DNA of 64,000 bases. Origin: Aliarcobacter cibarius. GTDB taxonomy: Bacteria; Campylobacterota; Campylobacteria; Campylobacterales; Arcobacteraceae. Positions 24,702 to 33,509 of the stretch are shown piece after piece. Numbering within the stretch: position 1 is the first letter of the stretch; each line of letters begins with the position of its first letter. The notes beneath the pieces are model-generated. The model ran no database searches. It was not told the origin of the DNA and worked only from the letters and a program-made list of their open reading frames with translations. The DNA is taken from contig NZ_CP054051.1 of NCBI RefSeq assembly GCF_013372265.1, positions 1,066,587 to 1,130,586 of the forward strand. Reading direction: 5' to 3'. Made by a program: the position numbers and the translations under genes.

Positions 24702-25964
24702 TTAATACGTAGAGCTGTTGTAAATAACAAAGTTGCTTGCTAATTCTTCAAGTTCTTTGTTGATTTTTTTATGTAACTCTTTATCTTCAATATTGTCTAG
24801 TACATCACAAATTTTATTTGCAATAAATTCAAATTCTTTTTCTTTCATTCCTCTTGCAGTTAGTGCAGGGCTTCCTATTCTAATACCACTTGTAACAAAT
24901 GGGCTTCTTGTTTCACCTGGAACTGTATTTTTATTTACAGTAATTCCTGCATCTCCTAAAGCTGCATCTGCATCTTTACCACTAAATGGTTTATTTAAGA
25001 ATGATACTAGTACTAAGTGATTATCTGTTCCACCACTTACAATATCATATCCTCTTTTTACAAGCACTTCTCCTAATACTTTTGCATTAGCTTTTACTTG
25101 TTTTGCATAATCTTTCCATTTTGGATCAAGAATTTCTTTAAATGCAACAGCTTTTGCAGCAATTACATGAACTAAAGGTCCACCTTGTAATCCTGGGAAA
25201 ATTGCACTATTAATTTTTTTAGCAATCTCTTCATCATCAGTCATAACCATACCACCTCTTGGACCTCTTAAAGTCTTATGAGTAGTTGTTGTTACAACAT
25301 GAGCATGAGGGAATGGAGATTGATGTTCACCAGCAGCAACAAGACCAGCAATGTGAGCAATATCAGCAAATAAAATAGCATTTACACTATCAGCTATTTC
25401 TCTAAATCTTTTAAAATCAATCTCTCTAGCATATGCACTTGCACCACAAACAATAATTTTTGGTTGAACAATTTTAGCAATTTCAGCTACTTTATCATAA
25501 TTAATTCTTCCATCAAGTTCAACACCATAATAGAAAGCAGAGTAGTTTTGACCAGAGAAGCTAGGTTTACTTCCGTGAGTTAAATGTCCACCATGAGATA
25601 AATCCATACCTAAGATTTTATCACCAGCTTTTAATAATGCTGCATAAACTGCACCATTTGCTTGAGATCCACTGTGAGGTTGAACATTTGCAAATTTACA
25701 ACCAAATATTTTACAAGCTCTGTCAATTGCAAGTTGTTCTACTTTGTCAGCTTGCTCACAACCACCATAATATCTTTTATATGGATAACCTTCAGCATAT
25801 TTGTTTGTAAATACTGAACCCATAGCTTGCATAACTGCAGGTGAAGTAAAGTTTTCACTAGCAATCATTTCTAAATGGTTTGTTTGTCTTTTTAATTCAG
25901 CCTCAATTATTTCAAATACCTCTGAGTCTGCTACTTTTAAATTTTCTTCTGTTATATATCTCAT
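24702..25964 (-). CDS. glyA: Serine hydroxymethyltransferase
   Basis: GlyA interconverts serine and glycine with tetrahydrofolate and is the main source of one-carbon units. The 420 residues hold all PLP-binding marks: [19 protein letters not shown]-type start ([10 protein letters not shown], residues 31-40), PHSGSQAN (about 96-103), [38 protein letters not shown] with the Schiff-base Lys (near 230) and the C-terminal [15 protein letters not shown]. It starts with a clear GGAACAAGAG-type ribosome site and is followed closely by the Ada-like and MagIII-like genes, which may share its transcript. Confidence 0.97.
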   Translation of the reverse strand: MRYITEENLKVADSEVFEIIEAELKRQTNHLEMIASENFTSPAVMQAMGSVFTNKYAEGYPYKRYYGGCEQADKVEQLAIDRACKIFGCKFANVQPHSGSQANGAVYAALLKAGDKILGMDLSHGGHLTHGSKPSFSGQNYSAFYYGVELDGRINYDKVAEIAKIVQPKIIVCGASAYAREIDFKRFREIADSVNAILFADIAHIAGLVAAGEHQSPFPHAHVVTTTTHKTLRGPRGGMVMTDDEEIAKKINSAIFPGLQGGPLVHVIAAKAVAFKEILDPKWKDYAKQVKANAKVLGEVLVKRGYDIVSGGTDNHLVLVSFLNKPFSGKDADAALGDAGITVNKNTVPGETRSPFVTSGIRIGSPALTARGMKEKEFEFIANKICDVLDNIEDKELHKKINKELEELASNFVIYNSSTY

Positions 25965-26043
25965 CTCTTGTTCCTTTACTAAAATTATTTATTAAATCTT
26001 AACTAAAAATTATACTTTTAAACAATCCAAAAATTGCTAAATT

Positions 26044-26358
26044 TTAATCTTCTAAAATTTCTTCATCTACTGATAGTTTCTTTTCCTTAAATACTGGACG
26101 AGAAATTATTTCTAGATAAAAACTAGGATAATTTTCACCATTTGCTAAATCAACACTTTTAATAATATCAGCAAAACTTATCTCTTTTGCAAGTTCTAGA
26201 GTTTGTCCAAATTTACAATCAAAAAACCATGAATTGAACTCTTCTGGTAATTTTTTACTTTTTTCTCTTTTTATATATTTTCTAATTTCATTTTTTATAC
26301 TATCGATTTGTCTATCTCTAGTTTTATTTGAAACATCTATTTGAAATACTTTTCTCAT
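26044..26358 (-). CDS. DUF6172 family small protein (104 aa)
   Basis: The pattern (RKVFQIDVSNKTRDRQIDSIKNEIRKYIKRERSKKLP-like start, WFFDCKFG in the middle, PSFYLEIISRPVFK near the end) is that of DUF6172, a short conserved proteobacterial family of unknown function. There is no signal peptide or membrane helix. It lies 79 bases upstream of glyA on the same strand and is divergent from the Kef-type antiporter gene. No biochemical role is known to me. Confidence 0.7.
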   Translation of the reverse strand: MRKVFQIDVSNKTRDRQIDSIKNEIRKYIKREKSKKLPEEFNSWFFDCKFGQTLELAKEISFADIIKSVDLANGENYPSFYLEIISRPVFKEKKLSVDEEILED

Positions 26359-26436
26359 TTATTTATCCTTTTGAAAAATAGATTATAGCAAAGATAAATA
26401 AAAAATTATTTGATTTAAAAAATTCAAGAAAATTTT

Positions 26437-26445
26437 TGTTATAAT
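26437..26445 (+). promoter_or_regulatory. Extended -10 promoter for the CPA2 antiporter gene
   Basis: TGTTATAAT (hexamer 26440-26445) is a perfect extended -10 followed by CGCGTA. It lies 26 bases before the ATG at 26472. Confidence 0.6.
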
Positions 26446-26471
26446 CGCGTATTTTCACACAAAGAAGCACG

Positions 26472-28097
26472 ATGGAACATTTCTTATTAACACTCTTTTT
26501 AGCTCTATTTACAGCAACAATTTTAAATATAATATTTAAAAGGTTTGGAATTTCTCAAATTATAGGATATATTTTAACAGGGGTTATAATATCTTATGGT
26601 TTTCATTTAAAGGGTGCAAATATAAGCTCTTTAGATGCAATTGCAGAATTTGGAATTGTTTTTTTAATGTTTACAATAGGTCTAGAAATAAGCTTTGATA
26701 AAATTAGAAAAATGAAAGAGATTTTACTCTTAAATGGTTTTTTGCAAGTACATATAAGTGCTGGATTAATATTTCTAGCTACATATTTTATTTTTCATTT
26801 AAGTATTGAAGTATCTTTGATTATATCATTTGCATTTTCATTATCTTCTACAGCTATTGTTTTACCATATTTGAAATCTTCAAAAGATATTCATACGCCT
26901 TATGGAGAGAAAACAACGGCTATATTAATTTATCAAGATTTAGCAGTTATTCCAATTTTATTATTAATTTCATTTTTAACAAATGAAAAATTGTCTATAA
27001 CCGAAGTTATTTTAAATACATTTATTTCCGCAGTTGTAATTACTTTATTTATGTTTATCTTTGGAAAAAGAATAATAGATTGGTTATTACAATTTTCATC
27101 AAAAACAAGGTTAGAAGAGCTTTTTATTAGTGCAGTATTCTCTATAGTTATAGGAGCCGCTCTTTTGGCAGAATATTTAGGATTTACATATTCTTTGGGT
27201 GCTTTTTTAGCGGGAATGATAATCGCAGATACAAAATTTAGAATAAAAGTTGAATCAGACATTTCAAATTTTAAAGATTTACTTTTAGGAACTTTCTTTT
27301 TTACTGTAGGGACAAAAATTGATATTATTTATTTTCTAGAAAATACGCATATCATTGTTGGACTATTCTTACTTATAATGATAATAAAAGGTTTAGTTGT
27401 ATATTTAATAATAAGAAGAAAATCAGATAATAATACATCTATTAAGAGTGCAATTGCACTTTGTCAAGTTGGAGAATTCTCTTTTGCTATATTTACTCTA
27501 GCTTCAAGCCAACATGTTATCCCTGTTCAAACAGCAAATTTTTTAACTCTTATTTCAGTAATGTCTATGATATTAACACCATTTTTCCTAAATAATATTT
27601 ATAAAATTTCTAGTTTACTTTCTAAAGATTTATATGAGTCAGATAATATTCAACCTCTTGATGAGCAAAATCATATAATTATTTGTGGTTTTTCTATTTT
27701 AGGAAGAGTTGTTGCAAGAGATTTAGCAGATAGAAATGTACCTTTTATTATTGTTACAAATGATTTAAGACAGGTTCAATTTGCAACAAAAATGGGATAT
27801 AAAGCATATTTTGGACATTTACAAAAAAAATCTGTTTTAGAAGCTTTAAGAACTGAAAAATCTTCAAGTATAATTGTGACAATAACTGAAACTCATGACA
27901 AAATTTTAATTTGTGATGCTATTCTTAAATATTATCCAGAGGCAAATATTATTTTAAAATATGAATCAATGGAAGAAAAACATCTTTTAATGGATTTAAA
28001 TATAAAGAAATTTGTACATGCTCACGCTGAAGTTGGAAGATTATTAGTAGAAGAAGCGACACATTCTTGTGATTTAAGTTTACACAAATATGATTAA
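26472..28097 (+). CDS. CPA2 monovalent cation:proton antiporter with RCK domain (KefB/KefC-like)
   Basis: A 541-residue protein. The N-terminal 370 residues contain about twelve membrane helices, with typical CPA2 marks (GISQIIGYILTGVIIS, then AEFGIVFLMFTIGLEISFDKI, SSTAIVLPYLK, TAILIYQDLAVIP and YSLGAFLAGMIIADT). A TrkA-N/RCK Rossmann domain follows (about 395-510: IIICGFSILGRVVARDLADRN) that binds nucleotide or glutathione adducts in Kef systems. The ion is probably K+ or Na+ against H+. No KefF/KefG ancillary reductase gene is nearby. It is expressed from its own extended -10 promoter and ends in a strong hairpin. Confidence 0.9.
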   Translation: MEHFLLTLFLALFTATILNIIFKRFGISQIIGYILTGVIISYGFHLKGANISSLDAIAEFGIVFLMFTIGLEISFDKIRKMKEILLLNGFLQVHISAGLIFLATYFIFHLSIEVSLIISFAFSLSSTAIVLPYLKSSKDIHTPYGEKTTAILIYQDLAVIPILLLISFLTNEKLSITEVILNTFISAVVITLFMFIFGKRIIDWLLQFSSKTRLEELFISAVFSIVIGAALLAEYLGFTYSLGAFLAGMIIADTKFRIKVESDISNFKDLLLGTFFFTVGTKIDIIYFLENTHIIVGLFLLIMIIKGLVVYLIIRRKSDNNTSIKSAIALCQVGEFSFAIFTLASSQHVIPVQTANFLTLISVMSMILTPFFLNNIYKISSLLSKDLYESDNIQPLDEQNHIIICGFSILGRVVARDLADRNVPFIIVTNDLRQVQFATKMGYKAYFGHLQKKSVLEALRTEKSSSIIVTITETHDKILICDAILKYYPEANIILKYESMEEKHLLMDLNIKKFVHAHAEVGRLLVEEATHSCDLSLHKYD

Positions 28098-28127
28098 ATC
28101 AGAAATCTTTTAAGATTTCTGATTTTT
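28096..28127. terminator. 14-bp stem terminator between convergent genes
   Basis: Arms 28096-28109 and 28112-28125 are perfectly complementary with a minimal loop and end in a short T run on the plus strand (a similar T-rich arm on the minus strand). It begins inside the antiporter stop region and covers the end of the GT2 gene. Confidence 0.75.
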
Positions 28128-30635
28128 AATAGAGTATAACTCCAATATTCTCATAATAATTGCACTAATATATGGAATAGTTTGAATAAATATAGTTGCT
28201 GCAAATACATAAATTTCAGTAATTCCTGTATGATTTGTAAATATCAGAGCAAAAAAAGCAGTTAAAAGTAAAATACATAAAATTGTTTCATATTTAATAG
28301 GGTTTGCACTTTTCTTAGCTTTTCCACCTTTTTCTGTTCTTTTAAATGGTAAACCATCTTTGATAAATCCATCAAATACAGCTTTAAAAATAATTAACTG
28401 TAAACTCATAGAAGCAATTGAGCTTAAGAAAATTTCTTTAAATGTAGCTTTCACTTTTGTTCTATATAAAATAAACGTATGTAAAATATTTACTAAAAAC
28501 GCTGTAATAATTGGAATTGTAAGTGGAATTGTAGGAATTGTAACTCCGACAAATATAATAACTGGAACCCAAATAATATTCATAACCGCCATAATTGGAC
28601 CCATAGCATCACTTAACCAGAAGAACCAACCTGTAACAAATTTATTTTTTTGTCTAGGACTAAGTCTATTTGAACTTGGTTTGAACTCTCTCCAGTGTTT
28701 TTTAAGAATTTGAATAGCTCCATAAGCCCATCTATGTCTTTGAGTTTTAAATGCTTCAACTGTATCAGGTAAAAGTCCAAATCCATATCTTCTATTTGTA
28801 TAATGAGCTATATATCCAGCTTCAAATAATCTAAGACCTAATTCACTATCTTCAACAATTGTGTCAGTTCCCCAACCACCAACTTCCATCATAGCACTAA
28901 GTCTTACCATTACCATTGTTCCATGAACAACTATTGCATTTTCTTCATTTCTATCAACCATACCAATATCAAAGAAACCAGCATACTCTGCATTCATAGC
29001 TTTTTTAATAATTGATTCATCGCCATCTCTATGATCTTGAGGTGCTTGAACAATAGCAACTTTTGGATCGTCAAATAAAGGTACTAGGTCTATAAGCCAA
29101 GGAGATTCTACTTTATAATCTGCATCAATAACAGCAATAATTTCTGCATTCTTATCTGTATATTCAAGTGCTGCATTTAAAGCACCAGCTTTAAATCCTG
29201 TACACTTAATATCAAGATATTTAAATTTATCTCCTAATTTTTCACAAAGCTCTTTAATTGGAGTTTTATAAAAGTCTTCAGGAGTATTATTTATGATAAC
29301 TAAAACTTCAAAATTTGGATATCTAAGTTTTGATAAACTTTCCAATGTTTCAGCTAAAACATGTGGTTGCTCTTTATATGCAGGAACATGAATTGAAACA
29401 AGTGGTGCATTTTGAGATTTTAAATCAAGTGGAACCAATCTTGTTGGAGTTACTCCAATAGTTGATCTAAATAGCTCATTTGCTTTTGCTAAAGTTATAA
29501 TTACAAGTGGGATCATTAAAAAACTTCCCATTCCCCACATTACCCACATACCAAAATTCATATAGTTTATAAATGGGTAAATTGCAGCCATTACGATACC
29601 AAATGCCATTCCTTGAGCAGCTATTGCGTAAGCAAATGCATGGCTAATATTAACTTTTTGATTTCTAAGTCCAAAGATTGTTAGTAAAGCACCAATTAAA
29701 ATGGCTGCAATCATCTGATATAACCAATATTGATTTAATTCAATTGCTCCGGCTAGTTGGAATTTTAGTTTTCTATCAACATCAAATATTCCCCAATATT
29801 GTCCAACATTACCCTCATCATAACCTTTCCAGGGTTGATCAAATGCTTCAATGATGTTATAATGCCATCCTTTTTCTTGTGCTAAACTAACAAAGCTTCT
29901 GATAGCTTGAGCTTGATTCTTTATATTTGGAATAGCCTTATTATTGTTATAACCATGACTTGGCCAACCAGTTTCCCCAATTACTATCTTTCTATTTGGA
30001 TGAATTTTTTCAACTATTGAATATTTTTCAAGTAGGAACTCATTGTATCTATCGATTGGAATTTTTTCCCAATAAGGTAAAATGTGTATTGTTAAAAAAT
30101 CTACATGTTTTGCTAGATCTGGAACTCTTTCCCAAACATCCCAAGTTTCGGCAACTGTTATTGGTTTATTTGTAAGAGATTTCATGAAATCAACATAAGC
30201 AAAAAGTTCTTCTTCTGTTATATCAGCTCTTAGCAAAACCTCATTTCCAACAATTACATTTTCTACTCTGTTTGGATATTTTTCCAAAATTTGTAAAGCT
30301 CTTTGTATTTCAAGATAGTTTTCTTGATGATCACCACTAATCCAAAGTCCTAAATCGATTGGCATAGTGCTATCTTTTGAACCTTCTAAGATTTCATAAG
30401 CTTCTTTTGCCGCATATGTTCTAATTTTTGTTGTAAAGTTTTGTAATAAATTTACATCGTCAGAAATTTGTTGTTTCGACAAAAGTTTTTTTTCATACCC
30501 CTCATATGGAGAGTAAGAAAGAGACTCTATTTTGTCCATAGAGCTGTCTTTTATTGTTACAAGATTGTCTTGTGTAATCCAAAAAAAGACTTGAAAAAGT
30601 CCAGCCATAATAAGACCTAAGATAATATATCTCAA
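28110..30635 (-). CDS. Membrane-bound GH17-GT2 fusion, beta-glucan synthase-like (NdvB type)
   Basis: An 841-residue bifunctional architecture. One anchor helix (5-22) leads into a periplasmic GH17-like domain (about 35-300), with the acid Glu132 in IVGNEVLLR and the nucleophile Glu221 in IGETGWPSHG. Membrane helices follow around 303-322, 330-355 and 360-385. A cytoplasmic GT2 domain comes next, with DAD (504-506), ED (595-596) and QRHRW (632-636), the processive glycan synthase triad. At least four more helices close the protein. P. aeruginosa NdvB has this order and makes cyclic beta-1,3-glucans, which suggests a similar product here, with the GH17 part acting as a transglycosylase. The gene stands alone. 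Confidence 0.88.
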   Translation of the reverse strand: MRYIILGLIMAGLFQVFFWITQDNLVTIKDSSMDKIESLSYSPYEGYEKKLLSKQQISDDVNLLQNFTTKIRTYAAKEAYEILEGSKDSTMPIDLGLWISGDHQENYLEIQRALQILEKYPNRVENVIVGNEVLLRADITEEELFAYVDFMKSLTNKPITVAETWDVWERVPDLAKHVDFLTIHILPYWEKIPIDRYNEFLLEKYSIVEKIHPNRKIVIGETGWPSHGYNNNKAIPNIKNQAQAIRSFVSLAQEKGWHYNIIEAFDQPWKGYDEGNVGQYWGIFDVDRKLKFQLAGAIELNQYWLYQMIAAILIGALLTIFGLRNQKVNISHAFAYAIAAQGMAFGIVMAAIYPFINYMNFGMWVMWGMGSFLMIPLVIITLAKANELFRSTIGVTPTRLVPLDLKSQNAPLVSIHVPAYKEQPHVLAETLESLSKLRYPNFEVLVIINNTPEDFYKTPIKELCEKLGDKFKYLDIKCTGFKAGALNAALEYTDKNAEIIAVIDADYKVESPWLIDLVPLFDDPKVAIVQAPQDHRDGDESIIKKAMNAEYAGFFDIGMVDRNEENAIVVHGTMVMVRLSAMMEVGGWGTDTIVEDSELGLRLFEAGYIAHYTNRRYGFGLLPDTVEAFKTQRHRWAYGAIQILKKHWREFKPSSNRLSPRQKNKFVTGWFFWLSDAMGPIMAVMNIIWVPVIIFVGVTIPTIPLTIPIITAFLVNILHTFILYRTKVKATFKEIFLSSIASMSLQLIIFKAVFDGFIKDGLPFKRTEKGGKAKKSANPIKYETILCILLLTAFFALIFTNHTGITEIYVFAATIFIQTIPYISAIIMRILELYSIKNQKS

Positions 30636-30679
30636 CTCGTTTTCCTTTTATAAAAATATTGCGAATATTAACATTTTTT

Positions 30680-30688
30680 TGTTACAAT
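30680..30688 (+). promoter_or_regulatory. Extended -10 (TGTTACAAT) before the thiol-redox cluster
   Basis: TG-T-TACAAT lies 36 bases before the TTG start at 30724. A second candidate, TAAAAT at 30700-30705, is too close to the ribosome site to be the better choice. Confidence 0.45.
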
Positions 30689-30723
30689 GAAACTTATTAT
30701 AAAATCGTGTAAGGATAATTATT

Positions 30724-31122
30724 TTGATATTTGTTGCTTTTTTAGTTTCTTTGATTGCTACATTAGGTAGCTTGTTCTTTTCAGAAATAATGAATTTTGT
30801 TCCTTGTAGCTTATGTTGGTACCAGAGAATTTTTATGTATCCTCTTGTATTTATATTTCTAACAAACCTTTTATACCCTGATAAAAGCGTGTTTAAGTAC
30901 AGTTTTCCATTAGTATTTATTGGTTTAATTATTTCAATTTATCATAATTTATTAATTTTAAAAATAATTCCTGAAAAATTGTCACCTTGTGTAAATGGTG
31001 TTCCATGTAGTATTGATTATTTAAATTGGTTTGGATTTATAACTATTCCTTTAATGTCATTTACTGCATTTTTTATTATTTTTATAGTTTTATTTTTGCA
31101 TAAGAAGAAAAATTGTCTTTAA
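30724..31122 (+). CDS. DsbB/BdbC-type disulfide bond formation membrane protein, TTG start
   Basis: A 132-residue protein with four membrane helices. It reoxidises a DsbA-like partner and passes electrons to quinone. The redox Cys pair is Cys28-Cys31 in VPCSLCWYQRI, the classic DsbB motif. The second pair is Cys89 and Cys95 in the second periplasmic loop (LSPCVNGVPC). The TTG start is supported by AAGGA eight bases upstream (30711-30715) and by the helix beginning directly after it. The next gene is a DsbA-type thioredoxin-fold protein, so the two form a BdbC-BdbD-like pair. Confidence 0.88.
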   Translation: MIFVAFLVSLIATLGSLFFSEIMNFVPCSLCWYQRIFMYPLVFIFLTNLLYPDKSVFKYSFPLVFIGLIISIYHNLLILKIIPEKLSPCVNGVPCSIDYLNWFGFITIPLMSFTAFFIIFIVLFLHKKKNCL

Positions 31123-31174
31123 TTATTTGTTATTCTTTTTTAGATAAAGTACCAAAAAATCTATAAGGAAAGAA

Positions 31175-31810
31175 ATGCAGAATAAAAATTTAGTTTTTAT
31201 CTCTATTTTTGTTGTTTTGATTATATTTGCCGGTGCAGTATATTTTTATAAGGGAAGTACTACAAGCAATGTGGGAAATATTGGTGATACTTTATTAAAA
31301 GAGTATTCATATAAAAAGGGTGATAATAAAAAGAATATAGTAGTTGTTGAGTTTATGGATCCAGAGTGTGAATCTTGTGCACTATTTCATCCTATTATGA
31401 AAAAACTGTATAAAGAGTATAGTGATGATATTTTAATAGTTACAAAATATTTAGCGAACCATAAAAACTCAAAAATGGCTATTGAAATATTAGAAGCTTC
31501 AAGAGAGCAAAATCTTTATGATGAAGTTTTAGATGTTATTTTTGAAAAATTACCTATTTGGGCAAAGCATAATAATGAAAAACCAGAACTTTTATGGGAA
31601 TTTTTAAAAGAAGTATCGGGGCTTGATATTGAAAAATTAAAAGTTGATATTAAAAATCCAAAAATAGCAGAAATAATCAAACAAGATAGGTTAGATGCAA
31701 CATCTTTAAATGTAAGAGGAACACCTACAATATTTGTAAATGGTATTGAACTTGAAAACTTGAGTCAAAAAGATCTTTTTGATTTAGTAGAAAAAGGTAT
31801 TTACAAATAA
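31175..31810 (+). CDS. DsbA-family thiol oxidoreductase (BdbD-like), membrane-anchored
   Basis: The N-terminal hydrophobic segment (residues 5-25) is a signal anchor. A thioredoxin-fold domain with helical insertion then begins with VVEFMDPECESC: the active-site CxxC is Cys65-Cys68. The cis-proline loop VRGTPTIFVNG lies near residue 185. The CESC dipeptide differs from the CPHC of E. coli DsbA, which should shift its redox potential. It follows the DsbB-like gene (52 bases) and overlaps the start of the next small gene by one base. A likely role is disulfide formation or sulfur handling in the periplasm. Confidence 0.88.
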   Translation: MQNKNLVFISIFVVLIIFAGAVYFYKGSTTSNVGNIGDTLLKEYSYKKGDNKKNIVVVEFMDPECESCALFHPIMKKLYKEYSDDILIVTKYLANHKNSKMAIEILEASREQNLYDEVLDVIFEKLPIWAKHNNEKPELLWEFLKEVSGLDIEKLKVDIKNPKIAEIIKQDRLDATSLNVRGTPTIFVNGIELENLSQKDLFDLVEKGIYK

Positions 31811-32109
31811 TGGAATATTTTTTAGCTTTAATTGTTGCTGGTTTTTTTACTTTTTTGTATTTATATTTTAAAAATAAAAATAATTTCGTAGAAAAACCAA
31901 AAGCTATGAAAAAAGATGAAATTATAAAAGCTTATGAGGAAGAACTAAAACAAATTTTGGCTTCTTGTTCTGGAAATAAAGCTTTAGAAATTGAAAAAAA
32001 GGTTCAATTTTTGAAAAAAGTAAATCATGAATTATCTATGAATATATTTTTTGACAAAGATGAATCAAAACAAATTTTACAAAATTTATCAAAAATGGAG
32101 TGTGTATGA
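31810..32109 (+). CDS. Small single-helix membrane protein of unknown function (99 aa)
   Basis: One N-terminal membrane helix (residues 2-20) is followed by a basic, helical cytoplasmic or periplasmic part with one Cys (ASCSGNKALEIEKKV) and another Cys near the end (KMECV). It overlaps the DsbA-like gene by one base and the TlpA-like gene by four (ATGA), so it is firmly part of this redox operon. I do not recognise a family. It may assist the thioredoxin proteins on either side. Confidence 0.65.
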   Translation: MEYFLALIVAGFFTFLYLYFKNKNNFVEKPKAMKKDEIIKAYEEELKQILASCSGNKALEIEKKVQFLKKVNHELSMNIFFDKDESKQILQNLSKMECV

Positions 32110-32675
32110 AGAAAATTTTATTTATATCTTTGGCTTTTATAGCATTTGGATTTACAGCTTGTGATTCTAAGTCACCAATAACGTCAAATGCTGTTTCAAA
32201 AACAAAAATAAATGAAGAAAAACCAAAGTTTCAATCTCAAAATTATAGTTTAATAACAACAGATGAAAAAATTATAAGCTTTACAAGTACAGAAGAGGGC
32301 TTAGATTTTGATGAATTTAAAAATAAAAAAGCTGTTATTATAGATATATTTGCTACATGGTGTCCGCCTTGTATTGAATCTTTACCAATGTTAAAAGAGA
32401 TAAAAGAGATAAACAAAGATAATCTTGAAATTGTTTCTGTTCTTTTTCAAGATCCAAAAACTTCGGAAGAGATTAAAGAGTTTATAAAACAACATCAAAT
32501 AAATTATCCAATAACAATGGGTAGTGATAATCAAAAGTTAGCGGATGAATTAAGTGTAAAAAAAGTTCCTGAAATGTTTTTATTTTCTAAAACTGGAAAA
32601 TTTGTACATAAGTTTGTAGGTAAAGTTCCTAAAGAAGAGTTAGAAAAATATCTTAAAATTGCGATTGAGAATTAA
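32106..32675 (+). CDS. TlpA/ResA-like thioredoxin lipoprotein
   Basis: The start is ATG at 32106, with GGAG five bases upstream; a GTG two codons earlier is unlikely. A lipoprotein signal ends in FTAC (Cys19). The thioredoxin-like domain has the segment IDIFATWCPPC with the redox pair Cys86-Cys89 and a TlpA/ResA-type insertion, and ends in VKKVPEMFLFSKTGK with the cis-Pro. WCPPC is typical for reductive thiol proteins such as those in cytochrome c maturation. It is the last gene of the DsbB-DsbA-like redox operon, translated with a four-base overlap to the previous gene. Confidence 0.9.
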   Translation: MKKILFISLAFIAFGFTACDSKSPITSNAVSKTKINEEKPKFQSQNYSLITTDEKIISFTSTEEGLDFDEFKNKKAVIIDIFATWCPPCIESLPMLKEIKEINKDNLEIVSVLFQDPKTSEEIKEFIKQHQINYPITMGSDNQKLADELSVKKVPEMFLFSKTGKFVHKFVGKVPKEELEKYLKIAIEN

Positions 32676-32685
32676 GATTCTCAAT
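32664..32685 (+). terminator. Nine-bp hairpin around the TlpA-like stop codon
   Basis: ATTGAGAAT (32664-32672) pairs with ATTCTCAAT (32677-32685), with the stop codon in the loop. No good T tract follows, so terminator function is uncertain. Confidence 0.35.
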
Positions 32686-32698
32686 ATTTGCAGTTAAA

Positions 32699-33337
32699 TT
32701 AAAGAAGAGTTTTTAGCTCTTCAAAACTATTTATGAAATAATCAGCCTTTTTAAAATCTTGTTTTGACGTGAACTCATTTTTTATAACTATACAATCAAT
32801 ATTAGCATTTTTTGCACTTTCTAAACCTCTTTGAGAATCTTCAATAACTATAGCTTCGTAATCTTTTGCTCCAAATTTTTCTAACCCTTTTAAATATGGT
32901 TCTGGATGTGGTTTAGCTTTTGTATAATCTTCAACACAAAGTACAAAATCCATAAAATCAATTAAACCTCTGTTATTATGAATTAATTCAAAATCAACTC
33001 TTCTTGAAGTAGTTACTATTGCCATTTTATATTTTTTTGATAACTCTTTTAGTACTTTTTTAACATTTGGTATAGTTATATCTTTTGTTTGTAAAAATTC
33101 TTGATAATAGTTATCTCTTATTCTTCTATGTTTTTCTATAATATTATTTTTTATATTGTGAAGTTGAGCTAATTCAAAAGCGCTTCCACCCTTGATCATA
33201 ATATTTTGATAAAAATCCATATCTAGATTTAAACCCAGCAAAGCCAGGGATTTTTTATTTGCTTCAAAGTACCATTTTTCAGTTTCTACTAATATTCCAT
33301 CATTATCAAAAAGAATGTAGTTTTTTAAATTTTTCAT
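32699..33337 (-). CDS. HAD-superfamily hydrolase (beta-phosphoglucomutase-like subfamily)
   Basis: A 212-residue protein with HAD motif I DNDGILVE (residues 11-18; usually DxDGxLxD), motif II T in VTTSRRVD, motif III Lys in KPHPEPYLKG and motif IV EDSQRGLESAKNANI. The cap segment (residues 18-85) is the helical type of the phosphoglucomutase-like group. Probable sugar-phosphate or nucleotide phosphatase; the substrate is unknown. It is transcribed separately from the upstream LOG gene, because a strong minus-strand terminator (33361-33390) lies between them. Confidence 0.85.
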   Translation of the reverse strand: MKNLKNYILFDNDGILVETEKWYFEANKKSLALLGLNLDMDFYQNIMIKGGSAFELAQLHNIKNNIIEKHRRIRDNYYQEFLQTKDITIPNVKKVLKELSKKYKMAIVTTSRRVDFELIHNNRGLIDFMDFVLCVEDYTKAKPHPEPYLKGLEKFGAKDYEAIVIEDSQRGLESAKNANIDCIVIKNEFTSKQDFKKADYFINSFEELKTLL

Positions 33338-33360
33338 GTATTACCCTTAAAAATAAGATA

Positions 33361-33390
33361 AAAAAAAGGGAAGCTTTTAAAGCTTCCCTT
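33361..33390 (-). terminator. Strong intrinsic terminator of the mlaA-mlaC-RND-LOG operon
   Basis: A perfect 12-bp stem (33366-33377 with 33379-33390, arms ending in AAGGGAAGC and GCTTCCCTT) is followed on the minus strand by a run of seven T (plus-strand A at 33361-33367). It is well placed to end transcripts coming from 37892. Confidence 0.88.
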
Positions 33391-33509
33391 AAAGTATATA
33401 GGAGGAGTTTAAGTTAAAAAATTATCAACTTACAAAGTAATTATAGACTTACATGATTAATATTATTTAAATAAAGTATTAATCAATAGTAAACCAGATA
33501 ATTTTTATC

